A DNA stretch of 64,000 bases, from NCBI RefSeq assembly GCF_900157365.1, contig NZ_FUEZ01000003.1, positions 186,001 through 250,000 of the forward strand, in the 5' to 3' direction. The notes beneath the pieces are model-generated. The model searched no databases. It worked only from the letters and a program-made list of their open reading frames with translations, and was not told where the DNA came from. The position numbers were made by a program, and so were the translations under genes. This document shows, piece after piece, positions 46,281 through 55,319 of this stretch. Every line of letters begins with the position of its first letter. The first letter of the stretch is position 1. Source of the stretch: Mycobacterium numidiamassiliense (GTDB taxonomy: Bacteria; Actinomycetota; Actinomycetes; Mycobacteriales; Mycobacteriaceae).

Positions 46281-46853
46281 TCACTTGGCTTTGGGCAACA
46301 CCGAAATCAGCGTGTCGACAAGTTCCTCGGCGCTGGTGTGCCACTTGTCCAAATCCATGTGGCCGCTCAAGTCCAAGCCCGTGATCCCGTGGGCGCTGGT
46401 CAAGAGGAGCGCACCGTAACGGCGAGCCTGCTCCGGACCCGTGATGCGACCCACGATCTTGAGGAACAGATACTGCGCGCGTTCGGCCACCCGCATCGCC
46501 GCGGTCGGATCACCCGCCGGTGGGATGAACATGAGCCGGTACAGGTGCGGCCGGCTGCGGCCGATATCGATGAGCGAGAGCAGACCGGAGCGCAGGGATT
46601 CCTCGGGCGAATCGTCGCTATTGACCAACACCTCGAGTGCATCACCCAACTCGCTCAACGCATTTGTGGCCACGACCGCGAGCAGCGACTCCTTGTCGGC
46701 GAAGTGGCGGTACGCCGCGGAGCGCGAGACCCCACTGCGAGCCCCCACCTCGCGCAGCGTCACCGCCTCGACTCCGCCGAGGTCGAGCAACGCCCCCGCC
46801 GCCTCGATCAGCGAACGCCGCGTCGCCGCAGCACTCTCCGATCGACTCGCCAT
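46281..46853 (-). CDS. TetR-family regulator
   Basis: TetR regulator (190 aa) with HTH AAATRRSLIEAAGALLDLGG and LREVGARSGVSRSAAYRHFADKESLL, and a WHG-type C-terminal domain (YGALLLTSAHGITGLDLSGH). ATG 46853. Divergent from the SDR gene at 46954, with two matched palindromes in the 100-bp intergenic space. Confidence 0.88.
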   Translation of the reverse strand: MASRSESAAATRRSLIEAAGALLDLGGVEAVTLREVGARSGVSRSAAYRHFADKESLLAVVATNALSELGDALEVLVNSDDSPEESLRSGLLSLIDIGRSRPHLYRLMFIPPAGDPTAAMRVAERAQYLFLKIVGRITGPEQARRYGALLLTSAHGITGLDLSGHMDLDKWHTSAEELVDTLISVLPKAK

Positions 46854-46879
46854 CCGCAGAGCATAAGCCCGACATCCGA

Positions 46880-46927
46880 GTTGACAACGTCAACCCAACG
46901 GCTTAGTTTCAGTTGACAGCGTCAACT
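46880..46927. promoter_or_regulatory. Two GTTGAC-N3-GTCAAC operator sites
   Basis: GTTGACAACGTCAAC at 46880-46894 and GTTGACAGCGTCAAC at 46912-46926 (arms extend to AGTTGAC/GTCAACT). Starts are 32 bp apart, three helical turns. They lie between the divergent TetR and SDR genes. Confidence 0.7.
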
Positions 46928-46953
46928 CAGCCACGACAACCGATGGAGCCGCC

Positions 46954-47871
46954 ATGAATTCTTCGAATCGCGCCGACGGCAAAGAGCTGATTGTCGTCAC
47001 CGGCGCTTCGACGGGAATGGGCGCGGCCACGGCTCGAGAACTGGCCCGCAAGGGTTTTCACGTGCTTGCCGGCGTGCGCCGCCAAGCCGACGCCGACGCG
47101 CTGGTGGCCGACGGTCCAGATGGGCTAGAACCGCGCATCCTCGACATCACCGTGGAATCCGACGTGGCCGCGATCGCCGAGCGCGTCGCGGGTGATCCGC
47201 TGCGTCGTCCCCTGCGCGCGCTCATCAACAACGCCGGGATCGCGATCAATGCGCCCGTCGAGACACTGCCAATAGCCGAGTGGCGCAGGCAGTTTGAGGT
47301 CAACCTGTTCGGTCACATCGCGATGACTCAGGCGCTGTTGCCGGCCCTACTGATCAGCTCGGGCACCGTCGTGAACATCAGTTCCGTCGGCGGCAAGGTG
47401 GTCTTGCCGACGTATGGCGCGTATGCCGGTTCGAAGTTCGCGCTGGAGGCGGTCAGCGATGCGCTGCGCCGCGAGGTCAGCGATGTCGGGATCAAGGTCG
47501 TCGTCGTCGAACCCGGCGCGGTCAAAACCAAGATGGCAGAGCGTGGAATCGCCACTGCCGAGGGACTCATGGCGAACATGACCGCAGCCCAGCTCGCACG
47601 TTACGACGACCTGGCCGGGGCCGTCACGGCACAAGCCCGATCGTTCGGCGAGACAGGCGTTTCGGCCGAACACGCCGCAAAGGTGATCGCCAAGGCCGCG
47701 ACCACTTCCCGTCCCCGCACTCGCTACACCATCGGACGCGATGCCGCGATTCTGCTGCGAATCAGCCGCGTCGTCTCCGACCGTGTCCTGGACCGCATCG
47801 TTCGCCTGAATCTGCGGTCCTTTGCGAAAAGCTCAGCCGCGCAAGGCCGCCGGGCGGCGGTTGGCGCCTGA
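46954..47871 (+). CDS. Short-chain dehydrogenase/reductase
   Basis: Classical SDR with a C-terminal extension (305 aa). Cofactor motif VVTGASTGMGAATA, NNAG in ALINNAGIAIN, catalytic Ser in VNISSVGG and Tyr/Lys in YGAYAGSKFALE. The arginine in GVRRQ after the second strand suggests NADP(H). Substrate unknown. Its 3' end overlaps the convergent monooxygenase gene by 39 bp. Probably controlled by the divergent TetR. Confidence 0.9.
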   Translation: MNSSNRADGKELIVVTGASTGMGAATARELARKGFHVLAGVRRQADADALVADGPDGLEPRILDITVESDVAAIAERVAGDPLRRPLRALINNAGIAINAPVETLPIAEWRRQFEVNLFGHIAMTQALLPALLISSGTVVNISSVGGKVVLPTYGAYAGSKFALEAVSDALRREVSDVGIKVVVVEPGAVKTKMAERGIATAEGLMANMTAAQLARYDDLAGAVTAQARSFGETGVSAEHAAKVIAKAATTSRPRTRYTIGRDAAILLRISRVVSDRVLDRIVRLNLRSFAKSSAAQGRRAAVGA

Positions 47872-49383
47872 GCCGGCGCCCACCCCGAAGAATTCGTATT
47901 CGTCGGATCTGACCGAGCGGGTTTGCCGCCAGTACTCCCACGTGTAGCCGCCCCAGAGCACGGTGTTCTTGCCGTGTTCGTCGAGATACCAACTGCTGCA
48001 ACCACCGGTGTTCCACACCGACGGGCCCAGCCTGCGTTGCAGATCGTCGTTGAACTTGTCCTGCGCGGCGCGCGTCGGGGCCAGCGCCTGGGCGCCCATC
48101 TTGTCGCACTTTTTGATCGCGTCGGCGATGTAGTGGATTTGGGATTCGATCATGAACACCACGGAGTTGTGGCCCAATCCGGTGTTGGGGCCCAAGAGAA
48201 AGAACAGGTTGGGCATGTTCGCGACGGTGATCCCGCGATGCGCGCCGATGCCTTCACGGTTCCAGCGGTCGACCAGGTCCTCGCCGTTACGCCCCTTGAT
48301 CTGGACGTAGGTGTAGGAGTCGGTGACGTGAAAACCGGTGCCGTACACGATCACATCGACGGGACGTTCTTTTCCGTCGGCGGTGACTATCCCGTCGCGG
48401 GTGATCCGTGCGATGTGTTCGGTGACCAGTTCGGTCTTCGGGTCGGCGACCGCACGGTAATAGGTGGAGGAGTTCAGGATTCGCTTGCACCCTATGCGGT
48501 AGTTCGGGATCAGCTTACGGCGCAGCTCGCGGTCCTTCACTGAGCGACGGATGTTGTATTTGCAGTACGCCTCAATGAATTTCAGCAGGTTCGGTCGCTT
48601 GGTCATGCCGATAGCCAGCGACTCCTGCCCCCAGTAGATCGCCAGGCGCACGAGCGCGCGCAACCCGGGCACGGTCGCCATGGCCCGGCGCAGCGCCACG
48701 GGCAGGTCGGGGTTGGACCGCGGCACCACCCACGGGGGAGTGCGTTGGTAAAGCTGAAGTTCGCCGACCTGCCCGACGATCTCGGGCACGATCTGGATCG
48801 CGCTGGCGCCGGTGCCGATCATGGCCACCCGCTTGCCGGTGAGGTCGACGCTGTGATCCCACTGGGCGGAATGGAAAGCGGGACCGTGGAATTCGTCGCG
48901 GCCCTCGATGTCGGGGATGGACGGAATGTGCAGCGCGCCCGCACCCGAGATCAGGAACTGCCCGATGAATTCCCTTCCATCGGTAGTGAATACGTGCCAG
49001 CGGTGCTCGTCCTCGTCCCAGTGGCCCCGATCCACCAGTGAGTCGAATTCGACGTAGCGGCGCAACCCGTACTTCTCGGTGACGCCTTTGAGGTAGTCCC
49101 AGATCTCGGGCTGATAGGAGAACGGGTTCTTCCAGTCGGGCTTGGGCTCAAAGGAAAACGAGTAGAGGTGCGACGGGATGTCGCAGGCGCACCCGGGATA
49201 GCTGTTGTCGCGCCAGGTGCCACCGATGTCGCCGGCCTTCTCCAGGATGACGAAGTCGACACCCTGCTGCTGCAGCTTGATCGCCATACCCAGACCGGAG
49301 AATCCCGTCCCGATGATGATGGCGCGGGTGTGCACCGGCTCGTGTGTGGCGGTCGGCTCGATGTGCGTTGCGGCATCGGTCAC
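47833..49383 (-). CDS. Flavin-containing (Baeyer-Villiger type) monooxygenase
   Basis: Class B flavoprotein monooxygenase (516 aa), equivalent to Rv3049c. FAD site IIIGTGFSGLGMAIKL, NADPH site VAMIGTGASAIQIVPEI, and between them the BVMO fingerprint FHGPAFHSAQWD (F-x-G-x3-H-x3-W-D). It would oxygenate ketones or related substrates with NADPH and O2. GTG 49383. The neighbouring TetR gene (49539) on the same strand, 155 bp upstream, is probably its regulator. Confidence 0.92.
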   Translation of the reverse strand: MTDAATHIEPTATHEPVHTRAIIIGTGFSGLGMAIKLQQQGVDFVILEKAGDIGGTWRDNSYPGCACDIPSHLYSFSFEPKPDWKNPFSYQPEIWDYLKGVTEKYGLRRYVEFDSLVDRGHWDEDEHRWHVFTTDGREFIGQFLISGAGALHIPSIPDIEGRDEFHGPAFHSAQWDHSVDLTGKRVAMIGTGASAIQIVPEIVGQVGELQLYQRTPPWVVPRSNPDLPVALRRAMATVPGLRALVRLAIYWGQESLAIGMTKRPNLLKFIEAYCKYNIRRSVKDRELRRKLIPNYRIGCKRILNSSTYYRAVADPKTELVTEHIARITRDGIVTADGKERPVDVIVYGTGFHVTDSYTYVQIKGRNGEDLVDRWNREGIGAHRGITVANMPNLFFLLGPNTGLGHNSVVFMIESQIHYIADAIKKCDKMGAQALAPTRAAQDKFNDDLQRRLGPSVWNTGGCSSWYLDEHGKNTVLWGGYTWEYWRQTRSVRSDEYEFFGVGAGSGANRRPAALRG

Positions 49384-49466
49384 GGTGGATCGGTCTTCCT
49401 ATCGGGCCTGTCTCAGCTCGAGCGTCGGCCGGGGCATCTGACCCCGCCCGCAGCGGGCTGACGTGA

Positions 49467-49486
49467 ATACCCAGTACCCCGGGTAT
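49467..49486. promoter_or_regulatory. Candidate operator upstream of the monooxygenase
   Basis: Inverted repeat ATACCC-N8-GGGTAT, 84 bp upstream of the monooxygenase GTG and downstream of the TetR stop. Confidence 0.4.
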
Positions 49487-49538
49487 CGGATACGACGAGT
49501 GTTATCGATGGCCGCGGCGATGTCAACGTCGCGCCCGC

Positions 49539-50279
49539 TCAGCTCGCGGCCGGGTTGCTCGGCAGCACGTCGTGAATCGGCTTATCGGGGTTAACCCGCA
49601 GGCCAAGCGCCTCGGCGGTGCCGACGATGACGCCCATCATGATCGTGGTCAGGTGCTCGACAAACTGCTCACGCGGCATGCGCCGCGGGCTGTCGGAGTC
49701 GGGGCCCAACCACCATTCGGTGGCCGAGGCGGCCGAGCCGAAGGCGGCGTGTGCGGCCAGTTCAACCGCCGCGTGGTCGAGCTTCATGTCGTGCAGCTCG
49801 TTGTCGAACATGTCGGCCATCGCCAGCGTGATCTCGCGACCCTCGTTCAGCGTCCGCAGCGTCGCCTCGGTAGGCGAGCCGGACCGCGCTTGGATGAAAA
49901 CCCGCAGCACGTTGGGGTGTTTGTCGACGAGGGTGACGTACTCCTCGACGCTGCGGTGGATCACCTCGCGGGCCGAGTCGGTGGCCAAGTTGATCGACGG
50001 GAAGATCGCGCCCCACAGCATGTCGCGCAGGTGCTCCCCGATCGCCTCGAATAGATCGGACTTGTCGTGGAAATGCCGGTAGATCTTGGGCTTGGCGGTG
50101 CCGGCCTCTTCGGCGATTTCTCGCACGCTGAGCTCGGGTCCCAGGCGGTCTATCGCCCGGAAGGCGGCCTCGACGATCTCGGCGCGCACCTTCTTGCGGT
50201 GTTCACGCCAGCGTTCACTGCGCGCGTCGACCTTTGCCCCGGGTTTGACGCTGGGGTGGGGCCGAGGAATTCTCACCAC
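49539..50279 (-). CDS. TetR-family regulator
   Basis: TetR regulator (246 aa, the length of Rv3050c). A basic N-terminal extension (DARSERWREHRKKVRAE) precedes the HTH IVEAAFRAIDRLGPELSVRE, then EAGTAKPKIYRHFHDKSDLF. Ligand domain includes SEWWLGPD-like and VEHLTTIMMGVIVG segments. GTG 50279 chosen to match the family length; the adjacent GTG 50276 is possible. Divergent from an alpha/beta hydrolase gene and upstream of the monooxygenase. Confidence 0.88.
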   Translation of the reverse strand: MVRIPRPHPSVKPGAKVDARSERWREHRKKVRAEIVEAAFRAIDRLGPELSVREIAEEAGTAKPKIYRHFHDKSDLFEAIGEHLRDMLWGAIFPSINLATDSAREVIHRSVEEYVTLVDKHPNVLRVFIQARSGSPTEATLRTLNEGREITLAMADMFDNELHDMKLDHAAVELAAHAAFGSAASATEWWLGPDSDSPRRMPREQFVEHLTTIMMGVIVGTAEALGLRVNPDKPIHDVLPSNPAAS

Positions 50280-50330
50280 ATCAAGCACCTTACCGCGCTG
50301 CCGTCGCTGACCTGGGCAGACGGGGTGTTC

Positions 50331-50350
50331 GAACAGGACATGTGTCGTTC
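50331..50350. promoter_or_regulatory. Candidate operator between TetR and hydrolase genes
   Basis: Interrupted palindrome GAAC-N3-ACATGT-N3-GTTC, 45 bp before the hydrolase start and about 50 bp before the TetR start. Confidence 0.4.
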
Positions 50351-50395
50351 TGACGTTACGCTCGGCGACGACGACATGGAGGGATGGACTTATTG

Positions 50396-51307
50396 ATGGC
50401 TCGCGTGGACGAACCGACCCAGCAGATCGAAGGTTCCGGCATCGAAGCGCCGGTCCCTCCGAAGGTGCGGCGGGCCTTCGGACTGCTGGAGCGCTTCGCG
50501 CCCGCGATCGGATCCAGGTGGGCCCTCGAAGTCTGGTGCACACCGCCCGACATGAACTCGAGCCTGCGCATGCCCCCCGGCGTCCCGGCAGGCGAACCGC
50601 TCGAGGCCACGTGGGAGGGGCACCGGGTTCAGGGCGAATCGTGGGGCGAGGGACCGCCGGTGTACCTGGTGCATGGCTGGGGTGGTTGCCGCGCGCATCT
50701 CGGGGTCTTCGTCAAACCGCTGGTCGCAACCGGGCATAAAGTCATCGCGTTCGACCTGCCCAGCCACAACGACTCCGACCGCGGCGCGCTCGCGCGGGGG
50801 CGGACCACCGTCGTTGAATGCGCCAAAGCAGTCGAGGCCGTCGTCCGCGCCCACGGGCCGGCGCGTGCCGTCGTGGCGCACTCCCTGGGCGCCAAGGCCG
50901 CAGCACTCGCGGCCGCGGCGGGCGCACCCGCGGAACGCTTGGTTTTTCTGGCACCGATGGGCGACTTCTCGCTGTATCTGGACATGTTCGCGGACCGGCA
51001 CGGCTTCGGGCCGCGAATTCGTCGTGGTTTGCACCGCCGCCTCGACCGGCGGCTCGGCGTCCCGTTGTACGACACCGACCTACCCGTGGTGGCCGCCCGC
51101 ACCGGTCACCTGCCTCTGCTGTTGGTGCACGACCCCGACGACCCCGACAGCCCATACGAAACCAGCGAGCGCATCGTCGACGTCTGGCCCGGCGCCAACC
51201 TGGTGACCACCCGCGGGCTAGGACGCCTGGCGCACTACCGCATCCTGCGACATCGCCCTGCCATCGACGCCGCGCTGGAGTTCATCGGCGGTGCGCCGAT
51301 CGCCTAA
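50396..51307 (+). CDS. Alpha/beta hydrolase
   Basis: Alpha/beta-hydrolase fold protein (303 aa). Oxyanion region VYLVHGWGGCRAHLG, nucleophile elbow VVAHSLGAKAAAL (A-x-S-x-G rather than G-x-S-x-G), acid Asp candidate in LLVHDPDDPDSP and a C-terminal region with GLGRLAHYRIL supplying the His. Substrate unknown. ATG 50396 is preferred over ATG 50384, which has GGAGGG touching it with no spacer. Divergent from the TetR gene; convergent with nrdE. Confidence 0.85.
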   Translation: MARVDEPTQQIEGSGIEAPVPPKVRRAFGLLERFAPAIGSRWALEVWCTPPDMNSSLRMPPGVPAGEPLEATWEGHRVQGESWGEGPPVYLVHGWGGCRAHLGVFVKPLVATGHKVIAFDLPSHNDSDRGALARGRTTVVECAKAVEAVVRAHGPARAVVAHSLGAKAAALAAAAGAPAERLVFLAPMGDFSLYLDMFADRHGFGPRIRRGLHRRLDRRLGVPLYDTDLPVVAARTGHLPLLLVHDPDDPDSPYETSERIVDVWPGANLVTTRGLGRLAHYRILRHRPAIDAALEFIGGAPIA

Positions 51308-51314
51308 CTGCGGT

Positions 51315-53483
51315 CTACAGCATGCAGGAGACGCAGCCCTCGACTTCGGTGCCTTCCAGCGCCATCTGCCGGAGCCGGATGTAATAGAGCGTCTTGATTC
51401 CCTTACGCCAGGCGTAGATCTGCGCCTTGTTGACGTCACGGGTGGTGGCGGTGTCCTTGAAGAACAGCGTCAGCGAGAGCCCCTGGTCGACGTGCTGGGT
51501 GGCCGCCGCGTAGGTGTCGATGATCTTCTCGTAGCCGATTTCGTAAGCATCCTGGTAGTACTCCAGGTTGTCGTTGGTCAGGTACGGCGCCGGGTAGTAG
51601 ACGCGGCCGATCTTGCCTTCCTTGCGGATCTCGATCTTGCTCGCCACCGGGTGGATCGAGCTGGTCGAGTGGTTGATGTAGGAGATCGACCCGGTCGGCG
51701 GCACCGCCTGCAGGTTCTGGTTGTAGATGCCGTGCGCCTGCACCGATTCCTTCAGCCGCTTCCAGTCGTCCTGGTTCGGGATGCGAATGTCGGCCTCGAC
51801 GAACAGTTCCCGCACCCGCGCGGTCGCCGGTTCCCACACCTGCTCGGTGTACTTGTCGAAGAACTCACCCGACGCGTACTTGGAGCGCTCGAAACCTTTG
51901 AAGTGCGAACCGCGTTCGATTGCGATGCGGTTGGAGGCCCGCAGTGCGTGATACAGCACCGTATAGAAGTAGATGTTGGTGAAGTCGATACCTTCTTCAG
52001 AGCCGTATAAGATGCGCTCGCGAGCGAGGTAGCCGTGCAGGTTCATCTGCCCGAGCCCGATCGCGTGAGAATCGTTGTTGCCCTGCTCAATCGAGGGCAC
52101 CGAGGTGATGTGGGTTTGGTCGCTGACCGAGGTCAGCGCGCGGATCGCCACCTCGATCGTCTGGGCGAAGTCCGGCGAGTCCATCGTCTTGGCGATGTTC
52201 AGCGAACCCAGGTTGCACGAAATGTCTTTGCCCACTTTGGCATACGACAAGTCGTCGTTGAACAACGACGGCGTGGACACCTGCAGGATCTCCGAGCACA
52301 GGTTCGAATGGGTGATCTTGCCCTCGATCGGGTTGGCCCGGTTCACCGTGTCCTCGAACATGATGTACGGATAGCCGGACTCGAACTGCAGCTCGGCCAG
52401 TGTCTGGAAGAACTCGCGCGCCTTGATCTTCGTCTTGCGGATGCGCGCGTCGTCGACCATCTCGTAGTACTTCTCGGTGATCGAGATGTCGGCGAACGGA
52501 ACGCCGTAGACCCGCTCGACGTCGTACGGCGAGAACAGGTACATGTCCTCGTTGTTCTTGGCCAGCTCGAAGGTGATGTCGGGGATCACCACGCCCAGGC
52601 TCAGCGTCTTGATCCGGATCTTCTCGTCGGCGTTCTCGCGCTTGGTGTCCAGGAAGCGGTAGATGTCGGGGTGGTGCGCCTGCAGGTACACCGCGCCGGC
52701 ACCTTGGCGCGCCCCCAGCTGGTTGGCGTAGGAGAACGAGTCCTCGAGCAGCTTCATGATCGGGATGACGCCCGACGACTGGTTTTCGATGTTCTTGATG
52801 GGCGCGCCGTGCTCACGAATGTTGCTCAGCAGCAAGGCAACTCCCCCGCCGCGCTTCGACAGCTGCAGCGCGGAGTTGATCGATCGCCCGATCGACTCCA
52901 TGTTGTCCTCGATGCGCAGCAAGAAGCAGCTCACCGGTTCGCCGCGCTGCTTCTTGCCCGAGTTGAGGAATGTCGGCGTAGCCGGCTGGAACCGGCCGTC
53001 GATGATCTCATCGACCAGCTTCTCGGCCAGCGTGGTGTCACCGGAGGCCAGCGTCAGCGCCACCATCACGACACGATCCTCGAACCGCTCCAGGTAACGC
53101 TTGCCGTCGAAAGTCTTCAGCGTGTACGAGGTGTAGTACTTGAACGCGCCAAGGAACGTCGGGAAGCGAAACTTCTTGGCGTAGGCCCGGTCGAGCAGCG
53201 TCTTGACGAAGTTGCGCGAGTACTGGTCGAGCACCTCACGCTCGTAGTAGTTCTCCTTGATCAGGTAGTCGAGCTTCTCGTCCTGATTGTGGAAGAACAC
53301 CGTGTTCTGGTTGACGTGCTCCAGGAAGTACTGGTGCGCGGCCTGGACGTCCTTGTCGAACTGGATCTTGCCGTCCGCGTCATACAGATTCAGCATCGCG
53401 TTGAGCGCGTGATAGTCCGTCTCCCCCGGCAACGCGTGGGCTCCGGTGGTTACAGGCTCTGCAGCTGTGACGGTAGGTGGCAC
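51315..53483 (-). CDS. nrdE: Ribonucleoside-diphosphate reductase alpha subunit, class Ib
   Basis: Catalytic subunit NrdE (722 aa). First active-site Cys in [16 protein letters not shown], the [10 protein letters not shown] loop with substrate-binding and radical residues, second Cys in [12 protein letters not shown], paired Tyr in KTLYYIRLR and the C-terminal redox pair EGCVSCML. NrdE lacks the ATP cone of class Ia. GTG 53483 with GGAAGGA about 7 bp upstream; the start lies inside nrdI (34-bp overlap). Operon nrdH-nrdI-nrdE. Confidence 0.97.
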   Translation of the reverse strand: MPPTVTAAEPVTTGAHALPGETDYHALNAMLNLYDADGKIQFDKDVQAAHQYFLEHVNQNTVFFHNQDEKLDYLIKENYYEREVLDQYSRNFVKTLLDRAYAKKFRFPTFLGAFKYYTSYTLKTFDGKRYLERFEDRVVMVALTLASGDTTLAEKLVDEIIDGRFQPATPTFLNSGKKQRGEPVSCFLLRIEDNMESIGRSINSALQLSKRGGGVALLLSNIREHGAPIKNIENQSSGVIPIMKLLEDSFSYANQLGARQGAGAVYLQAHHPDIYRFLDTKRENADEKIRIKTLSLGVVIPDITFELAKNNEDMYLFSPYDVERVYGVPFADISITEKYYEMVDDARIRKTKIKAREFFQTLAELQFESGYPYIMFEDTVNRANPIEGKITHSNLCSEILQVSTPSLFNDDLSYAKVGKDISCNLGSLNIAKTMDSPDFAQTIEVAIRALTSVSDQTHITSVPSIEQGNNDSHAIGLGQMNLHGYLARERILYGSEEGIDFTNIYFYTVLYHALRASNRIAIERGSHFKGFERSKYASGEFFDKYTEQVWEPATARVRELFVEADIRIPNQDDWKRLKESVQAHGIYNQNLQAVPPTGSISYINHSTSSIHPVASKIEIRKEGKIGRVYYPAPYLTNDNLEYYQDAYEIGYEKIIDTYAAATQHVDQGLSLTLFFKDTATTRDVNKAQIYAWRKGIKTLYYIRLRQMALEGTEVEGCVSCML

Positions 53484-53899
53484 GTCTCGTCCTTCCAAAA
53501 GTCAGCCAGTCCCGCGCGGACGGCTTCCACGTCGTCGGGTGTTCCCATGAGTTCAAAGCGATAGAGATATGGCACGCCGCATTTGCGGGACACGACATTG
53601 CCCGCGTAGGCGAACTCCGTGCCGAAGTTGTTGTTGCCCGCGGCGATGACGCCGCGGATCAACGCACGGTTGTGCTCGTTGTTCAAAAAGGCGATGACCT
53701 GTTTGGGGACGTAGCCACCGTTGTTGATGTCCGGGGTTGCCCGGCCGCCGCCGTAGGTGGGCAGTATCAAGACATACGGTTCGTCGACCTCGATGCGCCC
53801 GTGTAGCGGTATCCGCGTGGCGGGAACACCCAGCTTCTGCACGAAGCGGTGGGTGTTCTCCGACACCGAAGAGAAATAGACCAGGTTGCGCGACTGCAC
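53450..53899 (-). CDS. nrdI: Flavodoxin-like protein NrdI
   Basis: FMN protein (149 aa) that supplies oxidant to assemble the NrdF manganese-tyrosyl radical. FMN loops [28 protein letters not shown] and [18 protein letters not shown] 53899 with AAGGAGGT 5-6 bp upstream. Overlaps nrdE by 34 bp and follows nrdH by 28 bp. Confidence 0.95.
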   Translation of the reverse strand: MQSRNLVYFSSVSENTHRFVQKLGVPATRIPLHGRIEVDEPYVLILPTYGGGRATPDINNGGYVPKQVIAFLNNEHNRALIRGVIAAGNNNFGTEFAYAGNVVSRKCGVPYLYRFELMGTPDDVEAVRAGLADFWKDETCHLPSQLQSL

Positions 53900-53927
53900 C
53901 GCAACCTCCTTACTCGTCGTCTACCCG

Positions 53928-54167
53928 CTAGGCGCTGAGCGCCGCTCCTGCGAGTGCCTTGATGCGGTCGGGACGGAAGCCCGACCAATGGTCGTTCCCA
54001 GCCACCACCACGGGGGCCTGGAGATAGCCCAGCGCCATCACGTAGTCCCGCGCCTCGGAGTCCAGGCTGATGTCGATCGAGTCATAGGCGAGACCCTGTT
54101 TGTCCAGAGCTTTGTAAGTCGCGCTGCACTGGACACACGCCGGCTTGGTGTACACGGTGATGCTCAT
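53928..54167 (-). CDS. nrdH: Glutaredoxin-like NrdH-redoxin
   Basis: Small thioredoxin-fold electron donor for NrdE (79 aa). Redox motif KPACVQCSATYKAL (C-V-Q-C), cis-Pro region QAPVVVAGNDHWSGFRPD. ATG 54167 with AAGGAG about 11 bp upstream. First gene of the nrdHIE operon. The promoter lies in the roughly 400 bp upstream, where an NrdR-box-like palindrome is found. Confidence 0.95.
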   Translation of the reverse strand: MSITVYTKPACVQCSATYKALDKQGLAYDSIDISLDSEARDYVMALGYLQAPVVVAGNDHWSGFRPDRIKALAGAALSA

Positions 54168-54379
54168 AGAATGCCGCTCCTTCGCGGATGGACTGATCTT
54201 TGGACTGGCAACTGCTTGGGGTAGTACGTCTGCGCTACATTCAGCGCTCCGCCAAGCCCCGTGATTCCCGTGGAGCGGCTGTCGGCTCGAAGTCTCGCTT
54301 CGACGTGTTCCAGCCATTTCGGGAAGGTCCACCAAGGCCCGGTCAGCTTGGTGATCCTGGGATCTGTCGGCCTTCGAAA

Positions 54380-54393
54380 CACTACACCTAGTG
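54380..54393. promoter_or_regulatory. NrdR-box-like palindrome upstream of nrdHIE
   Basis: CACTA-CACC-TAGTG, 213 bp before nrdH, resembling half of the paired NrdR box (consensus near ACACTATATATAGTGT). A second box one to three turns away is not clear: ACAAGATGT in the right region is a weak match. Confidence 0.5.
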
Positions 54394-54581
54394 GCCGACA
54401 AGAACTCGAGATACAAGATGTTCTGAATAACAATTCTGAAATTCCCTGGTCGTAAGGCCCGACGTGGACATCCATACGGCGTGTCGCACGTCACAAGTCG
54501 CGTCGCGGCGAATCATGCGCATTGGTTTACCACCGGGCACTGACATCGCCCCGTCCGCGACCGTCACGAGCCCTCACTAGC

Positions 54582-54609
54582 AAAGCCGCCAGCAGCGGCT
54601 GGCGGCTTT
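54582..54609. terminator. Intrinsic terminator of the flavin reductase gene
   Basis: Perfect 12-bp stem AAAGCCGCCAGC / GCTGGCGGCTTT with a 4-nt loop, 64 bp beyond the stop of the minus-strand reductase gene. Confidence 0.8.
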
Positions 54610-54672
54610 GACTATGTAGTTGGCCCAACCGTGCTGGTCGCCCGGCACACGGCTTGTCGGATACGGCTAAAT

Positions 54673-55230
54673 TCAGCTGACTTCGGCGACGAGCTTGCCG
54701 ACGACGTCACGCACATTCTCGACCAGTTCGGCGTGCTCGGCGGGCGCCTTGCCTTCCAGGGCCCGGAACGGCACCGAGAGCTTGATCGTCTCGACCACCT
54801 GGGCGCCGGCGATCCCGAAGGACTTGCGGGTGTCGTCGTGTGCCCACACCCCGCCGTACTGGCCGAACGATCCGCCGATCACCGCCAACGGCTTGCCCTT
54901 CAGGGCGCCGTCGCCGAACGGGCGGGAGAGCCAGTCGATCGCGTTCTTGATGACGGCCGGGTAGCTGCCGTTGTATTCCGGGGTGACCACCAGGGCAGCG
55001 TCCGCCTCGGCCGCCGCGGCACGCAGCGCATTCACCGCGGCCAGCGGCGGGGCGTCGGTGTTCATGACGTCGTCGATTTCCTCGTTATAGAACGGCACGT
55101 CCGCCAGGCCCTCGAAGACGGTCACGGCGACGCCGTCCGGAGCCACGTCTACCGCCAGCTCGGCAATATTGCGGTTGAGCGACGCCGCGCGCAGGCTCCC
55201 CACCAACGCCAATACTTTGATCTCTGCCAC
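54673..55230 (-). CDS. NADPH-dependent FMN reductase
   Basis: Flavodoxin-fold oxidoreductase (185 aa), equivalent to Rv3054c. FMN phosphate loop LVGSLRAASLNRNIAE, central VVTPEYNGSYPAVIKNAIDWL and GKPLAVIGGSFGQYGG. Reduces flavins, quinones or chromate-like acceptors in related proteins. ATG 55230. Divergent from a TetR gene with a 20-bp operator between them. Confidence 0.93.
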   Translation of the reverse strand: MAEIKVLALVGSLRAASLNRNIAELAVDVAPDGVAVTVFEGLADVPFYNEEIDDVMNTDAPPLAAVNALRAAAAEADAALVVTPEYNGSYPAVIKNAIDWLSRPFGDGALKGKPLAVIGGSFGQYGGVWAHDDTRKSFGIAGAQVVETIKLSVPFRALEGKAPAEHAELVENVRDVVGKLVAEVS

Positions 55231-55273
55231 TGTTCCGTCCCTTCGCTTACTGGTCTACATCCTTGCACGCTAC

Positions 55274-55293
55274 AAACGGACTGTAGTCCGTTT
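55274..55293. promoter_or_regulatory. 20-bp palindromic operator, flavin reductase/TetR intergenic region
   Basis: AAACGGACT-GT-AGTCCGTTT: 9-bp perfect arms around two bases, in the 89 bp between divergent genes. Typical TetR-family operator length and symmetry. Confidence 0.75.
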
Positions 55294-55319
55294 TATTCCC
55301 GCCGCGCTACAGTGCAACG

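Larger units (their letters stand above)
54168..54672. other. nrdH upstream region and intergenic space
   Basis: 505 bp with no convincing gene. It holds the NrdR-box-like palindrome at 54380-54393 and the terminator of the flavin reductase gene at 54582-54609. The AT-rich stretch 54405-54450 is the most promoter-like part. Confidence 0.5.

Noticed and set aside
52035-53564. 509-codon open frame antisense to nrdE
   Set aside because: Repetitive Val/Leu/Arg/Asp shadow of a conserved reductase gene.
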